A stretch of DNA of 64,000 nucleotides, taken from an uncultured Alphaproteobacteria bacterium. Lineage in GTDB: Bacteria > Pseudomonadota > Alphaproteobacteria > VGEJ01. Within the stretch, counting starts at the first letter, position 1, and every line of letters begins with the position of its first letter. Below, one piece after another: positions 45,677 through 54,595 of this stretch. The translations under genes were made by a program, and so were the position numbers. The notes under the pieces were generated by a model. That model was not told where the DNA came from, did no database searches, and was given only the letters and a program-made list of their open reading frames with translations. The stretch lies in NCBI GenBank assembly GCA_913041535.1, contig CAJWJK010000007.1:1-64000 (forward strand). Reading direction: 5' to 3'.

Positions 45677-48067
45677 TTACCCTTGCCTAAGCGTAAGAGA
45701 GAAAAAGTCCTCTGGGTTTACCCGAAGAGCTGCGCCTGTCGGGCAGGCACGAACGCATGCAGGACCGCCAGCTATATCTTTGCACATATCGCATTTAACA
45801 GCGCTCTTTTTTTGCAAATTATCAGCTACACCAAGATTTTCATGCTCCCCTGGCCCCGGCCCCTGCCCAAACAACATCCATTGCCACAAAGGCGGCTTAT
45901 TCGGAGGCTTACTTGCCATATGTATGACACCGTATGGGCAATTACGCTCACAGTTTCCACAGCCAATACACGATTCATCTATAAAAACCTCGCCATTAGA
46001 GGCTCGATGAATCGAGTTTGAAGGACATTCCGACATGCAATGTGGATGCTCACAGTGCCTACAAGACGTCGGCACATGAACATTCGCGAATGTAGGACCA
46101 GCCTCCCGATCGAGGCGAGATGTTCCACCATGCGTTTCAGCGCACGCAACCTCACAATTGTCACAGCGCACACACAAGGACTCGTCGATCAACAGTATAT
46201 CAGTAGCCTCACCAGCACCCTGGCTGACTAGAAATTCTATTATACCGCCTACCTCAGGCGCATTTTCCATGGCAACATTCTGTGCCAGCCGATCCTGAAA
46301 GCGTGCCTCAACACTTGACCTGAGTTCGGGATTACGATCCAAAAGAGACTTAAACTCGTTACCATCCATGCATAGCACTTCGGTTGCTACCGCGGCCCGA
46401 ACCGTTGCCGAGCGCTTAGAATCCGTGAGTAACGCCATCTCCCCCACATAGTGCCCAGCAGGCACATAAGACAACACTATCTCGCGACCACCGATAGTTC
46501 GGGAGACGGTCACAGACCCTCTCCTGATCAAATATACTACCTCCCCCTCATCACCTTCACGGAACAAGACGTCGCCAGCAGAAAAACTCTCTAGAGTTGT
46601 GGACTCAACAATTTCCCGAAGATCTTCCTGATCAAGGTGCGGCGCTATGTACGTCTGTATCTGGCGGCGCATTGCCTCCTGGTCTATCTCCCGTTTGACC
46701 GATTCAATAGAGCACATCAATTTGATCATCGACCGACGTGGAGTTTCCACTACAACGCAGTCATCGATGGCTCTTGCTGTTGCCGTGCGGCGTCTCCCAG
46801 AGATTAAACCCATCTCACCGAAGAATCGCCCTTGCCCTAAAGATACCACTTCCCCAGAATCATCGGGATTAACTTCAATTCCCACTGCACCCGATAAGAC
46901 CGAATAGAAACTATTCGTAAAATCATTTCGCTCAAAAATGAGATCGCCTGGTTTTAAAGTATGAATCTCACTATCAATCAGGAACTCCCTAAGTTGTAGG
47001 GTTGTGAGACCAGATAAAAGTGGAATATTAGTCCTTAACATTTCAAGAGCCGTGCCTACCCCAACTCCTAAATTTTCAAATTTAGCCTCTAATAACGGCT
47101 CATCAGCGGGCTTCACATCATTCCCAATAATAAATTCTACTACCTCATAGCCCTGGTTCATGGCCTGCTTTATCAGCGGGTAACCACCGAGCGCACCCAC
47201 AATGAATATGCCGGGTACGTTGGATTCATACTTTGCACTAACTTCTGGTAGGGCGCTTGGCGCTGTCCCCGAAAATTCGATACCACAGGATTCAACGAAT
47301 TTGCGCGGCGCAATCGCACCAAGTCTTGCAATAACTCGATCACATTCAATATTGGCTTCACCATCTGCAGTCGTTAGCACTAAAACCTTACCCCCATCAT
47401 CTTCTCTCACTTCTTTTGGGTTAGCATTGTAATAGCAGTGGATCTCACCATTCTCGATAGCCGCCGTAATCAGGTTTAGATTGCCTTGTTTTGCCCGAGC
47501 AAACTCATCACGACGATTCACAATTATGACGTTATTGTGAGCAGCCAGCGCCATAGCATTTTCAATGGCAGCATCACCGGCACCGACAACGACAATTGTC
47601 TCATCATTATATTCGTCTGGGTCATCTAACTGATACTGAATCCACTCCCTATCAGCACCTGGAACATCCATTTTACGGAGATTGCCTTGAAGACCTATAG
47701 CTAACACAACATTTTCAGAAGTAAGTGTTTCCCCACCCTGTAGCGCCAGAGTAAAGTTACCTTTCTCTCCTGTTATGCCTATAACCTCGCTGCGATATTG
47801 CACTTTCAGGCTCAGTTCCTGTGCTCGAGTATCCCAGCCTCCTAACACATCTTCCCTACGTCCAGCACCAAATTCAAAGCTAGAACGCAATGGCAACACG
47901 TCCGGTGTTGACATGACGTGCTTGCCCTTTTGGTACTTAAAAATGGTGTCTGACAAATGATCAGACTTTTCCACGAGCACATAATCCAGCTCACGTTCTG
48001 ACGCTTGACCAGCGGCACTTAAACCAGCCGGCCCCGAACCAACAATGACAATACGATGATCAGCCAT
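45677..48067 (-). CDS. Four-module FAD oxidoreductase / cNMP / cNMP / ferredoxin fusion
   Basis: 796 residues. About 1-330 is a thioredoxin-reductase-like FAD/NAD(P) module ('IVIVGSGPAGLSAAGQA', 'VVVGAGDAAIENAM') without the redox CxxC. Two cyclic-nucleotide-binding domains follow (about 345-460 and 475-600), with 'FFGEMGLISGRRRTATARA' and 'YVGEMALLTDSKRSATVRA' as their phosphate-binding cassettes, both keeping Glu and Arg. About 620-790 is a DmsB-like ferredoxin with four cysteine groups (CVRCDNCEVAC, CRHCEHPHCMSEC, CIGCGNCERNC, CDMC with CVRACP), enough for four [4Fe-4S] clusters. It appears soluble. It could pass electrons under cAMP-like control. GAGAGGCG precedes the ATG. Confidence 0.9.
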   Translation of the reverse strand: MADHRIVIVGSGPAGLSAAGQASERELDYVLVEKSDHLSDTIFKYQKGKHVMSTPDVLPLRSSFEFGAGRREDVLGGWDTRAQELSLKVQYRSEVIGITGEKGNFTLALQGGETLTSENVVLAIGLQGNLRKMDVPGADREWIQYQLDDPDEYNDETIVVVGAGDAAIENAMALAAHNNVIIVNRRDEFARAKQGNLNLITAAIENGEIHCYYNANPKEVREDDGGKVLVLTTADGEANIECDRVIARLGAIAPRKFVESCGIEFSGTAPSALPEVSAKYESNVPGIFIVGALGGYPLIKQAMNQGYEVVEFIIGNDVKPADEPLLEAKFENLGVGVGTALEMLRTNIPLLSGLTTLQLREFLIDSEIHTLKPGDLIFERNDFTNSFYSVLSGAVGIEVNPDDSGEVVSLGQGRFFGEMGLISGRRRTATARAIDDCVVVETPRRSMIKLMCSIESVKREIDQEAMRRQIQTYIAPHLDQEDLREIVESTTLESFSAGDVLFREGDEGEVVYLIRRGSVTVSRTIGGREIVLSYVPAGHYVGEMALLTDSKRSATVRAAVATEVLCMDGNEFKSLLDRNPELRSSVEARFQDRLAQNVAMENAPEVGGIIEFLVSQGAGEATDILLIDESLCVRCDNCEVACAETHGGTSRLDREAGPTFANVHVPTSCRHCEHPHCMSECPSNSIHRASNGEVFIDESCIGCGNCERNCPYGVIHMASKPPNKPPLWQWMLFGQGPGPGEHENLGVADNLQKKSAVKCDMCKDIAGGPACVRACPTGAALRVNPEDFFSLTLRQG

Positions 48068-48093
48068 TACGCCTCTCGTCAGTGGAATCTATG

Positions 48094-48122
48094 AAGCTAA
48101 GTTTTGTTGAGGCGCCTGTCAA
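48094..48122 (-). promoter_or_regulatory. Candidate promoter of the fusion-protein gene
   Basis: On the minus strand TTGACA (48122-48117) is followed after 17 bases by TAGCTT (48099-48094), a weak -10. It lies 27 bases before the ATG at 48067. A short dyad CTGGCT-A-AGCCAG sits just upstream at 48130-48142 and could be an activator site or part of the upstream gene's terminator. Confidence 0.3.
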
Positions 48123-48334
48123 TAAAACGCTGGCTAAGCCAGAGCATTGAAATAATGTTAATCAACCCACCATATGTTACGAATTTCGATTCCTTCCTGA
48201 CATTAACACTACCCATTCCTGGCCTAAACAGAAGGTCTCCACTTACATATCAACAGTCTGGCAAAATACAATAACACCCGACACTACATATAGTTTTTAA
48301 CACGACACATGAATCCCATACATACAGGAACTAT

Positions 48335-49555
48335 CTAGAGAATTGGATCCGATGACGACAATCCAAGAATCACCCTCCCGTGATTGGAAGCGTTAATATC
48401 CCAATTCTGGGTGATATGGCCACGAATACAATTCATATCCCTCATCGCTTGGGAGATTGGGTTACGATCATAAACCCCAGCGCCACCAGAAACTTGAAAT
48501 AAAAGATCTAAAGCTTTTGCAGAAAGCTTACCAGCCATCGTCGCTTTGGCTCTCAGCCCCGTCTTTAACGTCATTGGTATACTGCTTGCTTCTTTCTTTT
48601 CCCTTGCAATCTCCATTCCCAGATCGCAGCAGTTATGAAGAAGCAAGCGAGCAGTTTCAATCGCAGTGAGCGCCTCGGCAACCTTAACCTGCACAGTGGC
48701 ATAATCTGACACATTGCGACCAGACATACGTGCAACTCGGTTCCGAGCATTGGCAATGTATGCATCGTAAGTTCCTTGGGCCAGCCCAAGCGCAACTGCA
48801 CTTTGGTTGATAGAAAACATGGCAGCGGCCGGAACTCTGTATAGTAAGTCCTTGTTAACTATGCATCCCGGGGCATCCCCCCCACCTTTCATATCGATCA
48901 TGCGAAGCGCACGGTGCTGAGGAACAAAACAGTTCACTATTGACACGTCAGCGCTCCCGGTTCCACGCAGCCCTGCAGTGTGCCATGTATCAATAATCTG
49001 AATGTCGGTTGCCGGTACAACATGCATCTGAGCAATAGAGGAGCCATCATCGTCGTTAACTAAGGCAGTCCCAATAAACCAATCTGCGGCATATACCCCA
49101 CTGGCAAACGGCCACTGCCCATTGAGCTGCCAGCCCCCATCAACTTTTTGCGCACTTCCACCCGACGGAATCAAGCTGCCAGCCACAATAGCATCAGGAC
49201 TCTGGCTCCAAACGTCATCCTGACCCTCGCCCGGCCAATAACCCAGTAGACAGTTATGAGAGCAATACTGCGTGAGGCACCAACCAGCTGCAGAACAGCC
49301 CGCGGAAATGGTCTCCACAATTTCAACCATACCCGAGAAATGTGCGGCCGCTCCGCCATGCCTCTGCGGCTGAAGTATCCGATGTAACCCGGCATCTCGC
49401 ATCGCCTTCACTACATCATTGGACAACCGTCGTTGCCGCTCCGCCTCATCCGTGTAACTACGCACCGTATCGACGAGCTGGACTGCCCTTTCCATAAGTT
49501 TCGTCCGTGACAGAGAAACTCTATCTTGATCCTCATTTCCCATCGTTATGCCCAT
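48335..49555 (-). CDS. Acyl-CoA dehydrogenase-fold flavin monooxygenase (HpaB/HsaA type)
   Basis: 406 residues. The N-terminal helical domain has 'DEAERQRRLSNDVVKAMRDA', the middle 'ETISAGCSAAGWCLTQYCSH' and the beta domain 'WQLNGQWPFASGVYAADWFI'. The C-terminal 'GGAGVYDRNPISQAMRDMNC' ends in 'HITQNWD'. This is the pattern of two-component flavin monooxygenases such as HsaA and the C2 subunit of p-hydroxyphenylacetate hydroxylase, not of true acyl-CoA dehydrogenases; the usual catalytic base of the latter is absent. A flavin reductase partner is not nearby. AGGAGGG precedes the ATG. Substrate unknown, possibly aromatic. Confidence 0.8.
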   Translation of the reverse strand: MGITMGNEDQDRVSLSRTKLMERAVQLVDTVRSYTDEAERQRRLSNDVVKAMRDAGLHRILQPQRHGGAAAHFSGMVEIVETISAGCSAAGWCLTQYCSHNCLLGYWPGEGQDDVWSQSPDAIVAGSLIPSGGSAQKVDGGWQLNGQWPFASGVYAADWFIGTALVNDDDGSSIAQMHVVPATDIQIIDTWHTAGLRGTGSADVSIVNCFVPQHRALRMIDMKGGGDAPGCIVNKDLLYRVPAAAMFSINQSAVALGLAQGTYDAYIANARNRVARMSGRNVSDYATVQVKVAEALTAIETARLLLHNCCDLGMEIAREKKEASSIPMTLKTGLRAKATMAGKLSAKALDLLFQVSGGAGVYDRNPISQAMRDMNCIRGHITQNWDINASNHGRVILGLSSSDPIL

Positions 49556-49782
49556 TAAGAATCAGTCCCTCCTTTTGCCAAGCAAGAAGTGGATAGCGAA
49601 TTTGAGCTCTGGATTACATGCATTTGTGGTCCCCTCCGCGCAACAAAACTAATGCTCTATCTTTATCGTCAGTGTCTTGGGCTAGAAAACAAGCAAGAGC
49701 ATTACACAAACACCAACGCTATATTGTGTCGCAAACCACAAGCATACGCTTCCGCTGGCTTAAAATATCCCCACAAGTTAAC

Positions 49783-49858
<76 letters not shown>

Positions 49859-49961
49859 GTGTCCATTTTTATACAACGGTATGAATACGATGATCAGGAA
49901 TCAAGCCCCAGCTGGAACAGGATTACCTGCAATTACCCCCAAAATTTGTAAATGTCTCTAA

Positions 49962-50303
49962 CTACGAATCTTGACCCTCATCCATGGACCCCTTGTCAAT
50001 CACATTTTTCACATCGTCATCGTCCTGCAAGTCCGAAGTGTCCTCAATAAAATCGTCAGCATCGTCGGCATCGACGTCTTCGTCCAATTCATCCCCAATT
50101 TCAGCCGTTTGAGACGCCATAGATGTTTTCTCTTCCTCCTTTGGTGTATCAGGTGCTGGCCGAGGCTCTGATCTGCGTCTTGCCGCAGGGGAGCGTTGAA
50201 CAGTTTCACATCGTGGACACACTGCTGGCTTATTCCCAAGGTCGTAAAATCGACGATCACAATTTTGACAAGTATGTTTCTGTCCTAATTCCGCTTTTAC
50301 CAC
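49962..50303 (-). CDS. TIGR02300 family protein (zinc-ribbon FYDLG protein)
   Basis: 113 residues. The first 40 contain 'KHTCQNCDRRFYDLGNKPAV' and 'CPRCETV', a two-CxxC zinc ribbon. The rest is a very acidic, disordered tail (runs of Asp/Glu such as 'DELDEDVDADDADDFIEDT'). Proteins of this type are nearly confined to alphaproteobacteria and have no assigned role. The gene commonly lies opposite aroA, as here, and supports the taxonomic reading. Confidence 0.92.
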   Translation of the reverse strand: MVKAELGQKHTCQNCDRRFYDLGNKPAVCPRCETVQRSPAARRRSEPRPAPDTPKEEEKTSMASQTAEIGDELDEDVDADDADDFIEDTSDLQDDDDVKNVIDKGSMDEGQDS

Positions 50304-50372
50304 ATGTCCCTCACTAAGATCACATTAACATGGTTTTCAATAACAACGGATTTCAAATGACACGTGTGTGGT

Positions 50373-50408
50373 ATGGTGTCAAAAACTTTTACACCATTTT
50401 TTATTATA
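50373..50408 (-). promoter_or_regulatory. TATAAT box with adjoining inverted repeat before the FYDLG gene
   Basis: On the minus strand a perfect TATAAT (50408-50403) is followed at once by an inverted repeat, ATGGTGT and ACACCAT, with an 11-base centre (50397-50373). The repeat begins about where transcription would start, so it could be an operator or a 5' leader hairpin. On the plus strand the same hairpin is followed by a T-run, but no plus-strand gene precedes it, so a terminator role is less likely. Confidence 0.4.
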
Positions 50409-50447
50409 TCCCAATTGTAGGATGTTACAGTTACACTGCTAAATACC

Positions 50448-51788
50448 ATGGACAACCCTGATAAAAGCAAGAAACTAAAATGTCTATCGACCGAATCAAA
50501 CGGACCTTTGATCGGACATGCAACAATCCCTGGTGACAAGTCTATCTCTCATCGTGCTCTAATTCTTGGATCAATGGCTTTAGGTGAAACGACGCTGCAT
50601 GGCCTCCTAGACGCGGATGACATAAACAGCACCGCGAAAGCTCTTGTTTGTCTAGGTGCCAGAATCAACAAAGAATCTAATGGCATAGTTCGGGTAAATG
50701 GCCGTGGAGTGGGAGGTCTCAGCGAACCGAGCGACATCCTTGACTTGGGTAATGCCGGCACCGGTGCCAGGTTGCTAATGGGCATTCTGGCAACACACGA
50801 CTTTATCAGCATAATCAATGGCGACCAGTCTCTTAGGCAACGACCGATGGCCCACATCGTAAAACCACTCGAACAAATGGGTGCTCAAATTCACACACGG
50901 GATGGTGGGCGTCTCCCTGCAACCATCATCGGAACTAACAACCCAATCCCCATCTCCTACCATTTACCAATACCGTCAGCGCAGCTAAAATCGGCAGTAA
51001 TACTTGCTGGCTTAAACACACCGGGTCGCACGCGCGTTATCGAACCAGCGGCGACCCGTGATCATACTGAGCAACTACTGCGTAGATTTGGTGCCAAAAT
51101 TCAAATCACCGTTTCTGAAGACGAAGGAAAAATCATTGACCTTATAGGCCTAACTGAGCTGCAAGCCCAAGAATTATTCATTCCAGCTGACCCATCATCT
51201 GCAGCATTTCCTATCGTAGCCGCTTTGTTGGTACCTGGATCCAAAGTCACAGTCAGTAATGTGGCCCACTCCCCCACAAGGAGTGGATTATTTGAAACAT
51301 TAGTAGATATGGGGGCCAAGATAGATATAACACGATCTGAGAATAGCACGGTAGACATAACGGCGGAATTCAGCACCCTACACGGAGCTGACATTCCCGC
51401 TGAACGCGCACCACGAATGATTGATGAGTACCCAATACTGGCTATAGCAGCCTCTTGCGCGCAAGGTAGTACGATTATGCGCGGATTAAGTGAACTTAAA
51501 GTTAAGGAAAGCAACCGCCTCAATACTATTGCTGAAGGCTTGAATGCCTGTGGCGTAGAAACTGAAATTCTTAAGGATTCTCTTGTAGTACACGGAAAGG
51601 GTGGCCCACCTTCAGGTGGGGGGGTTGTTCATACCCATCATGACCATCGTATAGCCATGTCTTTTCTCGTGCTTGGGTTGGCCACACCCAAACCAGTTGC
51701 CATCGACGACAGCTCAGTAATCGCCACAAGTTTCCCTGGTTTTATCGATATGATTGAGGAGCTTGGAGGATCTATCGGTCCAAAATGA
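50448..51788 (+). CDS. aroA: EPSP synthase (3-phosphoshikimate 1-carboxyvinyltransferase), class II-like
   Basis: 446 residues. It catalyses the sixth shikimate step, joining PEP and shikimate-3-phosphate. Motifs are 'IPGDKSISHRALILGS', 'LGNAGTGARLLMGIL', 'SAQLKSAVILAGLNT', 'RAPRMIDEYPILA' and 'HHDHRIAMSFLVLGLA'. The overall text resembles the CP4/class II group. At the residue matching CP4 Ala100 this protein has Gly104, as class I enzymes do. It starts the aroA-cmk-rpsA block; cmk begins 11 bases later. Confidence 0.95.
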   Translation: MDNPDKSKKLKCLSTESNGPLIGHATIPGDKSISHRALILGSMALGETTLHGLLDADDINSTAKALVCLGARINKESNGIVRVNGRGVGGLSEPSDILDLGNAGTGARLLMGILATHDFISIINGDQSLRQRPMAHIVKPLEQMGAQIHTRDGGRLPATIIGTNNPIPISYHLPIPSAQLKSAVILAGLNTPGRTRVIEPAATRDHTEQLLRRFGAKIQITVSEDEGKIIDLIGLTELQAQELFIPADPSSAAFPIVAALLVPGSKVTVSNVAHSPTRSGLFETLVDMGAKIDITRSENSTVDITAEFSTLHGADIPAERAPRMIDEYPILAIAASCAQGSTIMRGLSELKVKESNRLNTIAEGLNACGVETEILKDSLVVHGKGGPPSGGGVVHTHHDHRIAMSFLVLGLATPKPVAIDDSSVIATSFPGFIDMIEELGGSIGPK

Positions 51789-51799
51789 AATAACAAACA

Positions 51800-52447
51800 A
51801 TGATCATTGCAGTAGACGGTCCGGCCGCGGCCGGAAAAGGAACCTTGGCACGCGGACTTGCCCAACGATTCGAACTTGCCTATCTGGACACTGGCAGTCT
51901 CTATCGAACAGTCGCCGCCCGACTGATTCACCTCGGACACAACTATAATAATGAGGAAGCAGCTAATGTCGCCTCTTCACTTTGCCAAATTGACACAAAC
52001 GATCCGATCCTTCGCGATGAACAAACCGGAGTAGTAGCTTCCAAGATTGCAACATTTCCAAAGGTTAGAGAAGCATTGCGTGACTACCAAAGAAACTTCG
52101 CATTCAACCCTCCCAATGGTGCTCTCGGCTCAGTGCTCGACGGGCGCGACATAGGGACAACAGTTTGTCCTGATGCTGATGTAAAGTTCTTTGTAACCGC
52201 CAGTTTGGAGATAAGAGCCGAACGCCGAGCGCGTGAGATAGCCGCGAATGGTCAACCAGAAAACCTCAAAATAGTGAGGGCTAAACTCGAGGAACGAGAT
52301 GCCCGCGACATGCTTCGAGCGACTGCACCATTGCGGCCCGCACCAGATGCTCACTTGCTCGATACCACGAACTTGGATATAGAGACAGCATTGACCGAGG
52401 CAGAATCTCTCATTCTCGCTAGAATGAGTCGGCCAAACTGGCCGTAA
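51800..52447 (+). CDS. cmk: Cytidylate kinase
   Basis: 215 residues. The P-loop reads 'VDGPAAAGKGTLARGLA', followed by 'YLDTGSLYRTVA', the CMP-binding 'LDGRDIGTTVCPDADVKFFV' and the lid 'RAERRAREI'. It phosphorylates CMP and dCMP. Length and motifs are normal. Its place between aroA and rpsA is the conserved arrangement in many proteobacteria. Confidence 0.95.
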   Translation: MIIAVDGPAAAGKGTLARGLAQRFELAYLDTGSLYRTVAARLIHLGHNYNNEEAANVASSLCQIDTNDPILRDEQTGVVASKIATFPKVREALRDYQRNFAFNPPNGALGSVLDGRDIGTTVCPDADVKFFVTASLEIRAERRAREIAANGQPENLKIVRAKLEERDARDMLRATAPLRPAPDAHLLDTTNLDIETALTEAESLILARMSRPNWP

Positions 52448-52554
52448 AGCCCCTGTCGTGAAGACAAAGTATAGGTTTATAAGCTGACCCGGAAAGTTCC
52501 GAGGTAAGCATTTTTCTTGCGGAACATGAATGGACATACGACGATGGAAACAAT

Positions 52555-54468
52555 ATGACGGATCAAACAACCGAACCAAGGACCTCCGAGGGTGGTAATG
52601 ATAAACCATCAACAACCGAGAATTTTGCTGAACTCCTAGATGAATCATATGGCACTACCCAAAATCTAGAGGGAACCGTTGTGCCAGGCACCATAATTGC
52701 AATCGAAAATGATATGGCAGTGGTTGATGTGGGGTTGAAGTCGGAAGGTAGAATCTCCCTCAAGGAATTCTCAGGCCCTGGCCAAACCAGTAATCTGCAA
52801 ATTGGTGACAAGGTCGAGGTTTTTTTGGAAAGAATGGAAAGCGTGACCGGAGAGGCAGTACTCAGCCGTGACAAAGCACGGCGTGAGGAAGCCTGGGGGA
52901 AACTTGAAAAGGCTTTCAGCAGTACTGATCGTGTAGACGGTGTCATATTCGGACGTGTAAAGGGTGGTTTCACTGTGGACCTCTCAGGAGCAGTAGCGTT
53001 TCTTCCTGGGAGTCAAGTTGATGTTCGCCCAGTCAGAGATGTAGGTCCATTAATGGGTAAAAGCGAGCCCTTCCAGATTCTCAAAATGGATCGGCGACGT
53101 GGTAACATAGTAGTCTCAAGGCGGGCGGTTTTGGAAGAAGATCGAGCAGAAGCACGAGCAGAAATAGTTTCCAACCTCGCTGAAGGTCAGGTGCTAGATG
53201 GCGTCGTTAAGAATATTACCGACTACGGTGCCTTTGTTGACCTTGGTGGGATCGATGGTTTGCTGCATGTTACAGATATTGCATGGCGTCGTACCAACCA
53301 CCCAAGTGAAGTGCTCTCTATAGGACAGACTGTCAAAGTGCAGGTGGTTCGTGTTAATCCCGATACCCAACGAATTTCTCTCGGGATGAAGCAATTGGGA
53401 GCCGATCCCTGGGAGAGCGTCGATTCAAAATACCCTGTTGACTCTAACTACACAGGACGAGTCACCAACATTACTGATTATGGTGCTTTCGTTGAGCTAG
53501 AGCCAGGCGTTGAAGGATTAGTGCACGTCTCCGAGATGAGCTGGACCAAAAAAAATGTTCACCCCGGTAAGATTGTCTCAACCAGTCAACAGGTTGACGT
53601 GAAAGTCCTTGATGTTGACCCAGCCAAACGTCGAATTAGCTTAGGCCTCAAGCAGTGCATCGATAATCCATGGGAAAGTTTTCTCGCAAGCCACCCGACA
53701 GGTGATGTCGTCGAAGGCCAAATCAAAAGCATTACAGAATTTGGTCTGTTTGTCGGCCTGGATGATGATGTAGATGGAATGATCCACCTTTCAGACCTTA
53801 GTTGGGGCCAACCAGGTGAAAAGGTAGTTGCTGAATATAAAAAAGGAGATACTGTCCGAGCGAAAGTTCTAGAAGTAAGTGTAGAGCGCGAACGAATAGG
53901 TCTCGGAATAAAACAGCTTTCCGATGACCCCTTTGCCAATGCAGTCAGCTTAAATAAGGGCGAAACCGTTACGTGCACTGTAAGTGAGGTAAAGGATAGT
54001 GGATTAGAGGTCACGGTTAGCGAAGGTGTCACCGGATTTATTCGTCGAGCAGACCTCGCAAGGGAACGATCTGAACAGAGACCAGACCGTTTCGCCGCCG
54101 GCGATCGTTTTGATGCTCGCATCACGAATGTTGATCACGATGCGCGACAAGTAACGTTATCGATTAAAGTGCTTGAAATTGCTGAAGAAAAGGAAGCAAT
54201 GGCACAGTATGGTTCATCAGATAGTGGCGCCAGTTTGGGGGATATACTTGGTGCTGCGATCAGTCGCCATGCGGAAGAGCAAACTGACGTTCCGAGCGAT
54301 GAAAGTGAGCCTTCTACACAACAGACTGTCAGTGACAAACCAACTGAGACGCCTGACCAAGAGGTAAAGGAGACCCAAGATATCAATGTGGAAATATCGG
54401 CAGATGGGAGTGCCGAAAGTGAGCATGAAAACCCAGAATCGACCGATGATATTGACAAAGCTAAATAA
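52555..54468 (+). CDS. rpsA: 30S ribosomal protein S1
   Basis: 637 residues with six S1 domains. Their starts are near 'GTVVPGTIIAIENDMAVVDV', 'VDGVIFGRVKGGFTVDLS', 'LDGVVKNITDYGAFVDLGG', 'YTGRVTNITDYGAFVELE', 'VEGQIKSITEFGLFVGLD' and 'VTCTVSEVKDSGLEVTVS'. It recruits mRNA to the 30S subunit. The acidic C-terminal tail beyond about residue 555 is longer than usual and disordered. The ribosome binding site is weak (GGAAAC) and the leader holds a possible GTTCCG/CGGAAC stem, in keeping with autoregulated S1 genes. Confidence 0.96.
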   Translation: MTDQTTEPRTSEGGNDKPSTTENFAELLDESYGTTQNLEGTVVPGTIIAIENDMAVVDVGLKSEGRISLKEFSGPGQTSNLQIGDKVEVFLERMESVTGEAVLSRDKARREEAWGKLEKAFSSTDRVDGVIFGRVKGGFTVDLSGAVAFLPGSQVDVRPVRDVGPLMGKSEPFQILKMDRRRGNIVVSRRAVLEEDRAEARAEIVSNLAEGQVLDGVVKNITDYGAFVDLGGIDGLLHVTDIAWRRTNHPSEVLSIGQTVKVQVVRVNPDTQRISLGMKQLGADPWESVDSKYPVDSNYTGRVTNITDYGAFVELEPGVEGLVHVSEMSWTKKNVHPGKIVSTSQQVDVKVLDVDPAKRRISLGLKQCIDNPWESFLASHPTGDVVEGQIKSITEFGLFVGLDDDVDGMIHLSDLSWGQPGEKVVAEYKKGDTVRAKVLEVSVERERIGLGIKQLSDDPFANAVSLNKGETVTCTVSEVKDSGLEVTVSEGVTGFIRRADLARERSEQRPDRFAAGDRFDARITNVDHDARQVTLSIKVLEIAEEKEAMAQYGSSDSGASLGDILGAAISRHAEEQTDVPSDESEPSTQQTVSDKPTETPDQEVKETQDINVEISADGSAESEHENPESTDDIDKAK

Positions 54469-54595
54469 TAGTTCACCGCTCCCTATGCAGCCCTTTCTCG
54501 CCAGTAGCTACGTGGTCGTTCTGAGTGACTTCAAATAATTAAGTCTCCCTGTTGGCCATGTATTTATTAGTTGGCTCTCTTGCTTAGGCTCAAGA

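Noticed and set aside
50373-50402. Plus-strand intrinsic terminator before aroA
   Set aside because: The hairpin plus T-run looks right, but no plus-strand gene lies upstream; the minus-strand promoter/operator reading explains it better.
53586-54125. Minus-strand open frame of 179 codons inside rpsA
   Set aside because: Antisense shadow of the S1 repeats; very Ser/Arg-rich with no domain pattern.
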